DNA of 64,000 bases from Kudoa neothunni (GCA_964304625.1 OZ199838.1:3596001-3660000); one strand, 5' to 3'. Counted from the first letter of the stretch, positions 25,128 through 37,860 are shown. The notes: generated by a model from the letters alone, not told the origin. A program made the numbers and translations.

Positions 25128-25905
25128 TATTGTGCTGAATTTGTACTACTAAACTTGCTTTTCTTTTATTTTACCAATATTTTTCATGTTGTACTATAAC
25201 TAATTGTGTTTTAATTGGTTTTTGATGTGTTTAACAGATTTTAAGTTTTATGAAAATTGGTTTTTAAATTTTGACTTCGTCAATAAAAATTTGTATCGCA
25301 TAACCTTTTTTTAATTTTCTTTAAGAGTAATTAATTAGTTTTCTCGAACTTGTGTTTCTGTTCCATTATGAGCACTTGCGTAATTATTGCAAGTTGTTAC
25401 GCCTCATTGAAATTTTTAACTTGTTCAATGATTATTATTTATTATTACTAAACTTTTATGGGATTACGAATTCTGTTACGCTTCGATGAAAATATGCATG
25501 TTTTACTTTGTTGGTTAGGGTTAGGAAATTTCTTGATGTTGACATTTGTTTACAAATTTTTATTTTATGGGGTAGTGAAATTATGCCACCGAATATTGGT
25601 AGGGTTGGCTTGATTTTGGCTTATAATTAGCGACTCGAACATGTTAAAAGCTTCGTTTTTAGCTAGATCATCAAGATTTGTTCAATTTAATAACAGTTAT
25701 TATAAATTTGGATTAGGGTAGAATTTTAAATATTATGGCAGTTGATTTTTTTATAATTTATCCGCATTCGTTCTTTACCAACAGTGAACCAAAAAATAGC
25801 TGAAGCACAAGGGCGGAAATTATGTTTCCTCCAACAAAATAGTCTAGAAGAATTGACTTTCATTTAATTAATGATAATGAGCCGATACTAGGCAGTCCAA
25901 TAGCC
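25128..25905. other. 3' flank of the RING gene
   Basis: AT-rich, no exon or repeat recognised. Confidence 0.5.
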
Positions 25906-26130
25906 ATTTCTTCTACCTAATGAGTGCGAGGAGATGTCAGAACACTGGACTTCGAATGCCGAGGTTGCAAGTTCAATTCCTGACTTCGATAACGAAAAGT
26001 TTCTGCAGTGTGCGTCATTATTCCACAATTAAAGCCATGGTTAGAGTGTATGCCCATCATTGTGTACAATGCTGTTACATTACTCTATCCATGAGAGGGT
26101 AGGATCAGGCGTTTCAATCTTCTAGTACGT
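25906..26130 (+). repeat. tRNA-derived SINE-like element
   Basis: 25930-25990 reads like the right half of a tRNA: an anticodon-arm-like CACTGGACTTCGAATGCCGA followed by a B-box-like GTTGCAAGTTCAATTCC. The left half is degraded and the sequence continues with a non-tRNA body (through about 26120), as expected for a tRNA-headed SINE rather than a working tRNA gene. Only one copy is seen in this window, so the right end is uncertain; a decayed tRNA pseudogene is the alternative. Confidence 0.5.
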
Positions 26131-26642
26131 ATGGAGCTAATGAATTTATTGAAGTTTCCATAGAACTAAATCTATTGATTTTTTAATTGGGAGATGTTTG
26201 TCCAAAGTTGAAAATGTAAGCGAGGAAAGATCTCGTACTTTCCTAAGGCAAAAAATAAAGCGGGGGATTGGTTACATACGATGTGACTCGACATATTTCC
26301 TGCAGAGTTCACGGAGCTGGCCTGACCAGTCAGTAATTTACAGCCTAATATAATATTCCAGAGGTTTTACCTTGTCAATTAAAAGAAACCCAACGATATT
26401 TGTAGGAGGTTGCTTGAACAGGAGTCATATAATATGAACACAATAAGATAATACGGAATTATTTATTAATATATTTTGATAATAGACATTTTTATTTATT
26501 AATAGATTTAAATTTTTTTAAGATTAAATAATTCTAAAGGAATTGAAAAATTTTTCGGTATGTTAATAAAGGCAAATATTCCGATGTAATTATTTATACC
26601 TATCTTAAGTAATGAAGTGCATGCCCACATCTACAACTTGAA
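26131..26642. other. Non-coding stretch
   Basis: No exon seen. Ends at the left target copy of the hAT MITE. Confidence 0.45.
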
Positions 26643-27178
26643 CAGGGATTCTCAACCGGATGTAAATTTTAATTCACAGGAAATAAATTAAATAACATCA
26701 AAATTAGAGCCAATTTTTAACAACTATTTGTAAAGCTACTATCATTTTCTTTCTTTCACGCCTCGTTTATCTTTTATGGACGTGACCGAATAATAATAAT
26801 TAATAAAAATAATGATAATAATACTTAAAATGGCTACTTGCATAGTAAATAATACTCCGTCGCCATTAATGTTGACTATTTTTAATTATTTCTGAATCAT
26901 AAGAGAGGAGATATGGGACAAATATTATTGAATCTGACCATGTTTAAAAAACTAAATCTGTAGACAGCTTGTGACTAAGACTTATTGGGGTTAAAAATTG
27001 TCATTTCACTGGCGTACATGCCTTTTGGATTAAAATTTACCATGCAAATAGCCTCTGCCTAAGCTAAAACATTATATAACCATACGATAAATATGAATTT
27101 AGCTTCCAAGTTAAGGGGAAATTTGGATTTTTCACCAAGCCGAGGGGAGAAATTTGAAAATACGGTTGAGAACCCCTG
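26643..27178 (-). mobile_element. Non-autonomous hAT element, copy 1
   Basis: 536 bp. Left end CAGGGATTCTCAACCGGAT; right end, reverse-complemented, CAGGGGTTCTCAACCGTAT. Flanks aacttgaa and gactagag match at 5 of 8 positions, a plausible worn 8-bp target duplication. Along its whole length the reverse complement matches the element at 37307-37852. No coding frame. Confidence 0.85.
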
Positions 27179-27186
27179 GACTAGAG

Positions 27187-27465
27187 TATAGAGGTAACGA
27201 AATTTGTTGTAAACGATTAATTCGTATGATAAACATTAACTGTAAGGAGAGATTTAAAATATACGAAATTCTTATTTTTTGTAGAGTCTTAAACTTATTG
27301 AAATGAAGGCATTTATAATAAATACTATTTTTTTAAATGGAAGTTTTGCGGAAATGAATGAGTTAAAGCTAACAACTAACACTAACATGTATAAATTAAA
27401 GTTGTTGGGGGAAAAATGAAAAACATAAAAATTCACTCAATTTACAAATATAATACATAATACAT
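27187..27465. other. 3' flank of the BACE-like gene
   Basis: AT-rich 3' UTR/spacer of the minus-strand protease gene. Confidence 0.5.
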
Positions 27466-29389
27466 TTAGGTAAGTTTGGTGTTTTTTGGGTTGATCTCAA
27501 TTATGAGATAAATGATCAATGGTAGGGAGGTTATTAACATCACCGTTAGCATTGTAAAAACAATGTAGCTAAGTTGCGACACAGTGAAATCTATGTCAGA
27601 GCTTTTGTAGCAATATCGAAGATTTCTGCCTACATCAAATAAAGTTATTAATGGGGTAAACTAAATAGAATGTTTCTAAAAAATGTATTATTGCTTACTG
27701 TGTAGCGTTGGTCCAGTGATATCGGATTGGAAATTTTTTCTTCCATTATCCCCACAGTTGGTTATGGCAAAGCCGATTCTGTCATTTTTTCGATCAAACA
27801 CCACATAGAAACCCTCCAAGACGACAGCACCGATCACAGTAGCTTTTTCGCTTGCACTTATTGCAAATCGATAACAACTTTGTCCTCCGTCAATCAAATT
27901 GTCCGTAATTTCTCTTAGGTACATCTAAATAGTGTGGTTCATTTATTAGAGATTTACAAACAAGATTGTTACTTGTGGCGTGATATGGAGCTGGAAATCG
28001 TGAAAACTACCCATTGTTGATAGCAATGAAAGTTCTATTGTAGGAAGATAAAGATAGGCAAAACTGGCTTTCTCCCAGCACATGAACTGTCTTCCAAACC
28101 AAAAATCATCGGGAATATCTCCCAGCTTAAAAAATAGTTTTTTATTGGTGCATTGGTAATTTTACGATTTATCAGAAAATATATTTTACTTTTTGATATT
28201 TTTTTAGGTGTTCTACCAGCTCGTTGAAAGCTTGTTCTTCCAAGCGGAGATTGGTGGTGCCGGTATCAATTATTGTACGTTCCTTGTTGTACGCACTACA
28301 ATCGAGAGGTAGCGTATAGTTGTCCACTTTGATTGACGTTAACACCACCTCGTAGTACCAACGCCGAATTATTGGTGTGTAAAGGATTTCACCTGTATAC
28401 ATTGATTCTTCAATTCCACCAAACACCTACACAAAAATCTCACTACAAAATGAATTATTAGAGCAATCGTTACAAGAGATCCCGAGAGTTGATTGTGATG
28501 TTCTTTGGAGCGATTTTTTAAATTGAAACATAATTGCATTGAAAATATGTCATCCACGTAACCTTCGACGATGTATTGATCGAACGGGGACAGAATATTT
28601 GAGTAAGGCTAGGTAGAATTATTTCGAATTTTACCTCTCAGTTATATTACCTTAGCAAGACGCGGATAAGCCAACCCCAAAATACCTTCCCATAGAGCTG
28701 TTTGAAGAAAAAAATTTTCCGATTGTGCAATTAACGATAATTTGGATCGAATAGGTGGTAGTTTAGGAGTGATGTCACTTATAGTGATGAATTCGATGAT
28801 ATCAGAAACTAAACTTCCCTGCCAATTGCCTTGTGTATAGGGAACTTCTACCGACACATTGTACAATTCCAATGTGGAAGAACTATCGATTTATTAATAG
28901 CGAAAAAAAAAATAAATATCGATATACTTGCTACTGTTAAAAAATGATGTCTCCTTAGATACACTGTATGCAGCAACTGCAAAATTACTGCTTCCTGTAT
29001 CAATTAGTACCCTCAACTAATGTAAAATATTAACTCAAGCAGATGTGTGTCGAATTAACTTTTTGAGGAGGAGATCCAATTAGGACCGTTAGATAATATC
29101 CTTCTCCAGGTTTTCCTCCAAGGTTAATAATTTGTTTTCGACGCCTCTTCGTGTTAGGTGTTGCCATTGGGTGGTGAGCGTTCACATTGGTTTCAGCTGA
29201 TTCCTCCGTAACAGTAGGGATAGATGATTTAATTGAGACTGTATGTGTTGGCTTTGATATGGATGCAATTGTTGAAACATAATCCAAAGTTGGAAACAAT
29301 ATACATGCGATAATTATACATGGTTTCCATCTGAGAATAAAACCTACAATCTCACCGTTGAACATAACCAACATTCTACACACAGTCAT
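27466..29389 (-). CDS. BACE: Beta-secretase-like (BACE/memapsin) membrane aspartyl protease
   Basis: Eight exons in coding order: 29389-29060, 29016-28928, 28882-28651, 28608-28474, 28426-28190, 28125-27973, 27924-27699, 27629-27466; 1566 nt, 521 aa. BACE1 has 501 aa. Seen: N-terminal hydrophobic signal (CIIIACILF), basic pro-region KRRRKQ, then GEGYYLTVLIGSPPQK; first catalytic LIDTGSSNFAVAA; VPYTQGNWQGSL; WEGILGLAYPRLA; SMQLCFN; FGGIEESMYTGE and RRWYYEVVLTSIKV; second catalytic TIIDTGTTNLRL; QSCYRFAISASE; GAVVLEGFYVVFDRKNDRIGF. The last exon adds the post-catalytic cysteine and a membrane helix (SYIVFTMLTVMLITSLPLII) with a short cytosolic tail. This is a type I membrane protease, expected in Golgi and endosomes. 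Conserved disulfide cysteines are largely present. BACE1 versus BACE2 cannot be assigned. Confidence 0.94.
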
Positions 29390-32300
29390 TGTGAGCTAAC
29401 AGGATAGAACAATCCTTTTGGAAATATTTTCCTCAAAAATAACTATCTATTTATCAGATATTTTTCGTGAGAGAATTTTCATCTATGACAATAAATTCTT
29501 AAAATTCTTAATTATATACCACATAATTAGTTATTGTTGTTTTTTAATTTTAACCGTTTTTTCCTCAGAAACTAAAAAAACCATTTAAAACCAATTTCCA
29601 ACCAGTCAATAGTTAAATATCTATAGAATTTTTTACCACAACAACGAGTTTCTTTCATAAATATTTTCTCGTCAAGTCACCCTGACATTTTTTAATCTTC
29701 CCATGTTAATACCTAATGAGCTAATCACTTATTCACATAGTTCCTTAGATGTGCCCATTTTAAGAATAAAACTACTTTAGAAATTCTTGACTAATCATAT
29801 TTTTTGAAAATAAATCTATCGAGTGATTTGTTTATGAATGTGATTTTTAGAGGTTAAGTTTATTCACCGAAATCTATATAAAATCAACACTGCCATTTGA
29901 TTAATAACTGCTTTCTTCCGGCTCTATCTGTTTAGAAAATCACATTTTTACTACATAGCTTCTTTTTGACTCTCAAAGATATATTTGACATAATGAAAAG
30001 ATCGATAATAACAAATCAATTGATGTTGTGAAATCAACCTTAATTTAACGTTTCATAATTCAAGTCTAAGTAAATATGACCCAAAATTAAGGATTCCCGT
30101 GGTTCTATATATATATATATATATATTAACAAACAATTATTGTTTTAATAATTTTCTATAATTTATTAGAAATTCTAAAATCGGATATATCTGTCTTTTT
30201 TTAATTTTTGTACGAGAATTTAAGCAAATTATCATACACAATTGAAAGCGACTTCAATTATTTCTTAAAGTCATTCTATAAAAAGTCATATTTATGGTTT
30301 TTAATGAATTTATTAAAATTTAACATCATTATCTTCTATCGTTATCTAAAAAATTATGATTTCTTAGCAATGAATGCAAGATTCTGTCCATCAATGGCGC
30401 TAATAGAATTAACGTATGTCTGCCTAAAAATCAAAGATATAAACTAGCTTTTTGATGCCAAATTTTACGATCATTTTTAATATATTTAATGATTTAAAAA
30501 ATTCCAAAATCTTAGTGTTATTAGAGGATTAATAATTGTTAGATAGGAGTTTAGCCTAAAGCTAACCCATTACAGACAAATGAAAATTAATTTTCTCACA
30601 TAAATAATTGTTGGGGCCTATTAAGATATGTATTTTACAAAATTTAGGCTATTTTTAGAGCAATAATCCACAAACATTTTGATCTGGGGGCTAAAATCCA
30701 ACCTTAGATAACTCACAAGGTCAAATATTAGTTATAGATGGTCCTTAAAATTAAGGAAAATGACGAAATATAATACTAAAGTTTAATTACTTATTGTTCG
30801 TCATTGGCCACAAAATTTCTCCTTGGATAGTATTAAATCCAGACCTGGATTTTGCTCAGTCCTGTTTTAGAATATTGTATGTAATAGGTATTGCATATTC
30901 ATACGATTTAAGAGTAACTAATATAAAAAATTGTTTTTTTTTCAATTACTAAAATTTTATTGAGTTAATTTTGCATTAAAAATTACCTACGAGAATGAAC
31001 GTTTAATCTTTCTTTGTGTTTTATTTTCGTTATAAAATACATTTTTATAGTAATATATTAACCAAATATGTGCATTATTAGTTGTTAAAACGCCATTTTC
31101 ATTGTTAAATAAACTTAGACGTTTCGGCCATGATTTACGTGTCAAACGTCCGCGGCCGATAATTTAACTGTAACCTCGTCAAAATTGTCAAAACTACATT
31201 TCTAGCCATTCTATGTTATATATATACGGAAAGCTCTAGAAATGCTTCTCGAATGATTTAAATAATTGACGCATCTTATCCATAATAAGTTTAGTAGAAA
31301 AAGTTATGATCATGTAATTCCAAAATTTGTAGTGTCTAGGTGCATTTTTTATCTAAGCAGGATTTATTTTTTTAAAATTTTACATTGAAAGTTATCAATT
31401 AAAGTCATTCTTCAAAATGGATTCTTGTCTAAAGTCTAACCTGACAAATCTTTGTGAAAATCATCAATTTATCATGGGGGAAATTTGTCTGTTTTCATAA
31501 TGATAGCATTAATTTGGTCGAAAAGTGATGAAATCAGTAACAGAGTTCACTATAACATTTTAAACAGACAAAAAATATTGTCCTATTTTTAAATTACCTC
31601 GTCATCTTCAGAAGGGTACAGCTACAGCCTATATGTCCTCCTCCTCCTCCTAAAAGAAACCATTACCCGACCAAATTTTCATAAATAATCAGGAAAATAT
31701 AAGATTCTTGATCCAACCACAATAATTCACGTATCTACAAGGATATTAAGATTAATATTGATTTTGGAGAAATTACATTGGACGCAAATAACTATTAGAG
31801 AACGGTACAAAGTTAGTCCAAAGATAAGATTTCTGCTGAATGAAAGTTAATTTAACGAGCCAAAAATTATTGAATAATGTTTTTATATTAGATAATATAT
31901 TTAATTAAATAATAATTTAAATTATTTGCATTATACAATGAATAAAAATCTAGATAAGCCTTAGAATCTGAAATTCCCAAATCAAAGGCATCCTAAATTA
32001 CTTTAGAGTTTTAGTAAAATTTTACTTAGCTGGATATTTTGACTAAATTGAATTTACGAATAGAAAAATTGAATATATAGACAATAGATTTTCTAGAAGT
32101 AATTCTCTGTGGAAAAAATATCCACTACCTATTATATTAATAATTAGTAGTTTTGGTTTAATTTGTGGGAAAATATGTGAATAAATTGTCATCATATTTC
32201 GCTGGAGTAAAGACTATTTAAATATCTAAAAACGTATTGATGGAACTCCCAAAATATTATCTAATTGGGCAGAATCTATAACAAATTCTTCTCGTATGTT

Positions 32301-32778
32301 AACAGCCCGCAACGTTTTAAAAAAAAACAAAAGTTTTAATAACATATTATACCATACCCAGAAACCAATAAAAACGTACTATAGCGATGGTTTACGTACA
32401 AATTAGTCTAGTGTGTAGAATAATAATTGAATGTATTTCCCAGGAATAACATTTAATATTATTTCCCCTATTAGACATGTCATAACTTGATGCATCTAAG
32501 CTGTTTATGAAAAATGAATGGTAGACAAACAAGGAGTAAATAAACTAAATTATTGCTCTTCAGTATGTCAAAATTTGTTCAATTAATATAAAAATAAAAT
32601 TTATAGCCACAATTACAAATATTACGAGGATATTATCATAAAGAGATCCGATTATTATTAAATGGATTGTTAAAGATATTTTTTGAGCGTTTTAATATTA
32701 ACTTAAATGCTTTACGCAATGTAAAAAAATTGTAAAACACCAAAAGGTTAAAATCAAACGTCAGAAAAAAATTCTGCT
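29390..32778. other. 3.4-kb gene-free stretch
   Basis: AT-rich. An open frame at 30208-30447 has no recognisable domain. A (TA)n run lies at 30106-30126. The first few hundred bases upstream of 29389 should carry the BACE-like gene's promoter. Nothing else recognised. Confidence 0.5.
30106..30126. repeat. (TA)n microsatellite
   Basis: About ten uninterrupted TA units. Confidence 0.9.
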
Positions 32779-33594
32779 TTATTTTAGAGGAGATAAAAGT
32801 CTCTGCTTGAACTTGTTCAACGATTGGCGTCGCTTTACAGCTAATTCGAGACGTTCCTTTTTCTTGATTTCGGCTTCTCGTTCACTCTTTTCCAAATATT
32901 CTGCGTAGGTCACTCTAATTGCGTTGTCTGCTTGCCTATTGGTACGGTAACCGAAATAGGCAATTTTAACATCCACCCAATCTCTCCAACCTTTCATAAG
33001 AAGATCTCCCCTCTACATTAAACGACCAAAATATAAACATATTGAAAGAAACAAGATAGAATGTATTATACATATTGTCTGGATCCAGGAACACGAACCA
33101 AATTCAGATACTAAACAACGTTGTGTCAAGTAAAATTCCAACGCTCAATAATCGTTTACTCTAGCTTCATTGGGACTAAGCTTTTTTCCAATTGAATCAA
33201 TCGTAGAAAGAATTTCTTTAACTTTGGTTTCCGTACGATTCATATCAGGTTTGAAGTCTGGCTGGGGAACAACAGTCTTCTCATACTATTGCCAATAATT
33301 GTTTCACAATTCAATCGACCAATTAGTAAGTTACGGCATTTTTTAATTCTCTAAAAAACTGTTTGTTATCGATTTTCGATTCAAAACTATCAAAATCGAT
33401 CTTTTTGTCAGTTTCAGGTAGAGTGTTCATTCTAAATAAAAAAAATCATCTACATAACACTTTCATTTCAATTACTTCTCTTGTAAAGCAAAGTGACTTC
33501 TCCATATTTTGGAAAGTTCCCCCTTGTGTGCTTCGGGACATCGAGAGAATGCCAAATCAAAATTTAAAAGGTTCAAAACCTTCCGGGATGCCAT
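32779..33594 (-). CDS. Mitochondrial ATP synthase subunit d-like protein
   Basis: Four exons in coding order: 33594-33476, 33431-33335, 33285-33160, 33012-32779; 576 nt, 191 aa (animal subunit d is about 161-180 aa). The N-terminal half fits the family: MASRKVLNLLNFDLAF, KGELSKIWRSHFALQEK, LPETDKKIDFDSF and AYEKTVVPQPDF, parallel to the MAGRK..DW.AF, the LP...P.IDW..Y and the ..LKVPVPED of human ATP5PD. The C-terminal half is charged and helical (ERLELAVKRRQSLNKF) and diverges. If correct, it is part of the peripheral stalk of F1Fo ATP synthase in the mitochondrial inner membrane. The assignment rests on pattern, not on a strong signature; another small helical mitochondrial protein is possible. 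Confidence 0.6.
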
Positions 33595-35574
33595 CCTTTT
33601 AAATGTCGTCAGTTGTCGACTTTCATCGTGGATACAAGTAAGTTAATGCGTTTTGTGAAATACCCTTAAATTAAAATTAAGTCACCACTTTTTAAATGAT
33701 ATATTAAAAAAATTCATTTTTATTATGGTCACATTTTTTAATAAATCTTAAATATAAAATACATGGCAATATTATATTATTTAATGTATAAGAGTGGAGC
33801 TTCCGAAATCTAAAGCGCAACATTTTAGGTATTTGTTATCCTCGATTTTTTCACGATTACTCCCTTTATAAAAAACCAATATTAAGAGTAAACATTTAAC
33901 TTATCTAAATTGTTTGTACATTTGGACTAAATCTCAATTCGAGTGGAGTCGGGTCCGTGTGTAAACATCATTATGATTAAAAAACGTTAAATTTTCCAAT
34001 AATTTCCATAAATTTCAAGATGTTAATAATATTCAATAACGGTCAAAAAATTGTTCGTTACATTATTAATATATTTAATTAACTAATCCTTTTTTGGCAC
34101 GTGAAATTCAAATATGGATTTCGTAAACTTCAAATGCCTTGACGACTTTTATTTGCTCCTAGCTGATTAAGAGAAATTGTGTAATACTTTGGTCGTTTAA
34201 GATCATTAAAAAAAGGCTCCTATTAGATGTAATAATTCTGGAAATTTTAATACTTTTTTCTAAGTAAAAGAAAATTAAATATTTCCCGGTTAATAACTGG
34301 GAATTCCTCATTTGAAAGAAATGATGTGGAATATTGTTTTATATATTTACACGAATAGTATATATGAATCCAAATTTATCATTTGTAGTTCTTTTAAGTG
34401 TGGTAGTAACTTTTCCCTATAAAATGGATCGTTTTTTTCATTATCATATATTAGACGGTCGAACTGACTGCACAAAACTTAATTTTAAAATTTTTGTATT
34501 TAATTTCATCCATTGGTCGATGGATGAAACCATATTAATATTAACACGAAGGCTAGCCCAAATAAAAAATTGTTTCAACATATTTTAAAAATATAAAAAA
34601 TCTCAGCTGAAACTTTGAAGAAAGAAATAAACTCGTTGGAGATTATGACATAATAGAGATTGATGAATGTCTTCTCCACAAAAGTTGAAAAATGATTGAA
34701 ACAAATATCTTAAAGGAGACCTGTAAAAACCATAATATGATAAAGAATTTGGTCCAATAACCACATGTGAAGAATAATTGATTATGCTTTAACAGTAATT
34801 ATTTCCTATAATTTTATAGACTCCGAAAACGAAAGTGAGAGTGAATATTTTAAGCCGAAAGTTAAATTTTCGGATGATTTATTCGAAAGTTATTATATGG
34901 CGTGCCAATTTTTGAATAAAGAATTTCAAACTTGCATTCATACAGGAACGCTTTGGCAAACGAGTGGAAGTAAGCTATTTCTACATGGATAAATGCCAAT
35001 ACTCTAATTCCTATAATTCAAAATGAGGATTGAAGCGATACAAAATAGTTAGCGAAAAATAACGCTCGTATAATAATATGAACTTATTTGGTTAGGACTA
35101 TATTATGGTCAACCATTCCAAAGAATGCGTCCATAATGATGCGAACACCTATACAACAGAGCACCGTTTCCCTTTTGTTTTTCCACGCACTCTATGTTAA
35201 TATTTATAAAAATATTAATGATAAATTTGTGTTTTCTTTTTTTACTTTAAGTTTATATTCCAAATAATGCATTTTAATTTCGTAATTTTTAAAGAAATAT
35301 TAAAATAATTTTCGTGCGTATAGTCGATTAATCGCCACTAGTTTATGAATAAAACAAAAAAAGTAATCATACATTTTAAAAAGATAGCCAAAAATCATCG
35401 CACTTTGATTTTATATAACATTTTAACAAAAACTTTATTTATTTTATAAAACGATTAATGAAATATTACGGATAGTCAGATATCTTGCAGATATATATTT
35501 ATATAAGTTTGATATCTAATTCAGTAACTTTAATAAGCATATAAGAGACCAAGACTCAAAAAATGATAACACAT
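33595..35574. other. Spacer with one exon-like island
   Basis: Mostly AT-rich and featureless. A splice-bounded open segment at 34820-34969 is listed separately. The open frame at 34334-34588 shows no domain. Confidence 0.5.
34820..34969 (+). other. Orphan exon-like segment
   Basis: Between a tatag acceptor and a strong gtaagc donor, 150 bp stay open in one frame and encode an acidic-to-mixed segment (SENESESEYFKPKVKF, then FESYYMACQFLNKEF). Composition is coding-like compared with its flanks. No neighbouring exon could be linked and no family is recognised. It may be a relic of a lost gene or a captured exon. Confidence 0.3.
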
Positions 35575-37298
35575 TTAAAAACTATTGAGTTTAATTTTAA
35601 TTTGTCGGCTTTCCCTCTCTTGGCGTTCTTTCACTAATAATTCAAACCAAGGTTTCTCATTTGTCAATGCGATGCGTAAATCATTTTCTGGATTCAGTAA
35701 ATTTCTATATTTATTTTTTAAATATAATAAAAATGATAATCCTGACTCGCACAACCAGGTTGTCATGAATGGGATAAGAATTTTCAATGCTCTTTTTGCA
35801 AGAGGCGAGTAACTGCATTGGGCATTGCAACAACGGTTCTCAAGTGAATTCCCATTGTACCTCAGCTCCATTATGTAATTTTCTTGCAAATCTATTAGTT
35901 ACTCAGTATCATTATCATCATTTTTCGTATTATTAACATTAAATGAAAATGGATCAACAATCCAAACATCAGAATCTTGTAACTGGCTGGGAGAATAATG
36001 CCCATCAAAGGATGGTCTCAATTTATTTATATGATACATGGAATTATTCATGATATCTTGCCTACAATGGAAATGTTGTTCATCTTGGAGAACTTTGTTC
36101 AGTAAAGGGAAATTAGCAAGATTTCCACGTTTTAATTTTGAATACGATAAGATTAGTTTTTTCCAGAATGTTCGTAATTTCTCAGAAGCTATCACCATGT
36201 TAACTCCCTTCCCTTCCCTTGAATTGAACAATTTAAATCGTTCAGATGTTGAAATATATCTGCCAAATATGCCAGTATTACTGAAAAATTAGGGTTCTCC
36301 ATAGTGTTAGCAAGGTTGGATTTTTGCATTCTTAAGAATTCTTCTACATCCGTCGATTAATCCAGTTGAATTGATATCTTCAGAGGAGATTCTTTGATAT
36401 CAAAAATAAATTGGCCAAGAATATCATTACCAATGGCATCTATTCTGTTTCTTATAAGTTAAAAGTTATAACTTATAACATTGTTGGACATGGGGATCCT
36501 TTGAAATTTTTTCGCGGCCTTCTCACCCAATATAATTTTTGCAGATTCAACGTTGCAAGTTTTAATCGGACCTCCGCGATTGTATGGGCTTTTTTCTTTT
36601 TTGCGATTTCATCGGAAGCCAAAAGTAAAGGTTTCTCCCCATTAACAAATCCATAACTCGTAAGTGTTCCTTTCATGCTGTATCTAGTTCTTTCGGCCTT
36701 CAACGAATCGAAATCGTTTCCAGTTTTTGAACTACCACCATGAATAGCTTGAAAATATTCACCGAGCCCGAGCCTGAGCTTTGATGGTTTTGATGTAACA
36801 TTGACCAATGTTGAGTTGCAAAGAATACAACGAGGGCGGTCAATTCCATCAATGATAACTCTTATGAAGCCATACCGAGTATAATCTTCATTCCATTTTC
36901 TAACTTTTTGAGAAGCAACCATGATGATGCGTGGGTGATGTTAGTTTGCACATTAAATACACAGCATTAAGTTGAGCTCTGTTAACGTCTGCAAACTCCA
37001 AAATACAAGTTCACAGTATTTTGTTAATAACTTATTTACCAAAAAGTTATTAATTATGGAATTATAACTTTATATGATTTTAAAAGATAAACTGATTTTA
37101 ATGGAAAGTGCACTATATGAGAAGCCTGTTATTAATAGATTATTTGATCAACAAAATATCCCCTTATATGATATTTAATTGGATACGATGGCTTCAAATT
37201 GAATTTCTGATATCAGATTTTTTCATTCAGTCATATAGTCAAACGTGAATTTTTAATTCACCATAGGGTGCTCCCACACCACATGATAGGAAACCCTG
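35575..37298 (-). mobile_element. hAT element (SCAND3/ZBED5-type), broken transposase
   Basis: Minus-strand pieces match the hAT transposases related to ZBED5, FAM200 and SCAND3: 36922-36473 starts MVASQKVRKWNEDYTRYGF with the Cys pair RCILCNSTLVN of the BED-like zinc finger and SKPSKLRL; 36231-35899 and 35889-35575 cover the C-terminal part, with LAKRALKILIPF, TTWLCESGLSFLLYLKNKYR and NDLRIALTNEKP, the hAT dimerisation region. The expected finger histidines (HL...H) are mostly lost, and frame breaks lie near 36300-36470 and 35890. The high-coordinate end may be 37298: the reverse complement from there begins CAGGGTTTCC, a hAT-like terminus. The other end was not found. Confidence 0.8.
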
Positions 37299-37306
37299 CA
37301 ATAGAA

Positions 37307-37852
37307 CAAGGATTCTCAATCGTTTTTTCAAATTTACCCCCATATCTCAACAACCAAATTCATATTTACATGAAGGTTGTATATTGATTAAGCTACGGGA
37401 GACGCTATTTACAAGATAAAATTTAACCCCCAAATTCATTTACGCTTGTGTAATAACAATTTTTAATCCCACCAACTCTAACTCACACGAGCTGTCTACA
37501 AATATAATTTTTTAGGTTTTTCTACACTAAACTATTTTTGGCCCTTCCTTTTCTCTTAGGGTCAGAAATAATTAAAAATAGTGCTAACTAGTGACACTTA
37601 AATATTATTCGGCTACTTCATTAAAAAATAAACGAGCCATAAAAAAGAGACTATTTTTAGTTTTATAAATATTTTCGAAATACTTATTCCCCAGTACATT
37701 TGAATAAAATCTGCAAACCCCTTAATTTCTGTTAGCAGCCCTCAATAATATAACTCTTTAGAAATGTTTAGTTACGTCACCAACCTCATTCTACAAAAAT
37801 AGTCCTATCCAATTTTGAAGTCACTTAATTTACCACTGGTCGAAAATCCCAG
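37307..37852 (+). mobile_element. Non-autonomous hAT element, copy 2
   Basis: 546 bp. Left end CAAGGATTCTCAATCG; right end, reverse-complemented, CTGGGATTTTCGACCAGTGG. Flanked by 8-bp copies caatagaa (37299-37306) and caatagca (37853-37860), matching at 7 of 8. Homologous end to end with copy 1 at 26643-27178 in the opposite orientation, e.g. shared GAGCTGTCTACA-like and TCAGAAATAATTAAAAATAGT blocks. Confidence 0.88.
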
Positions 37853-37860
37853 CAATAGCA

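Noticed and set aside
25930-25995. Functional tRNA gene
   Set aside because: The acceptor and D-arm half do not pair, and the sequence continues into a SINE-like body.
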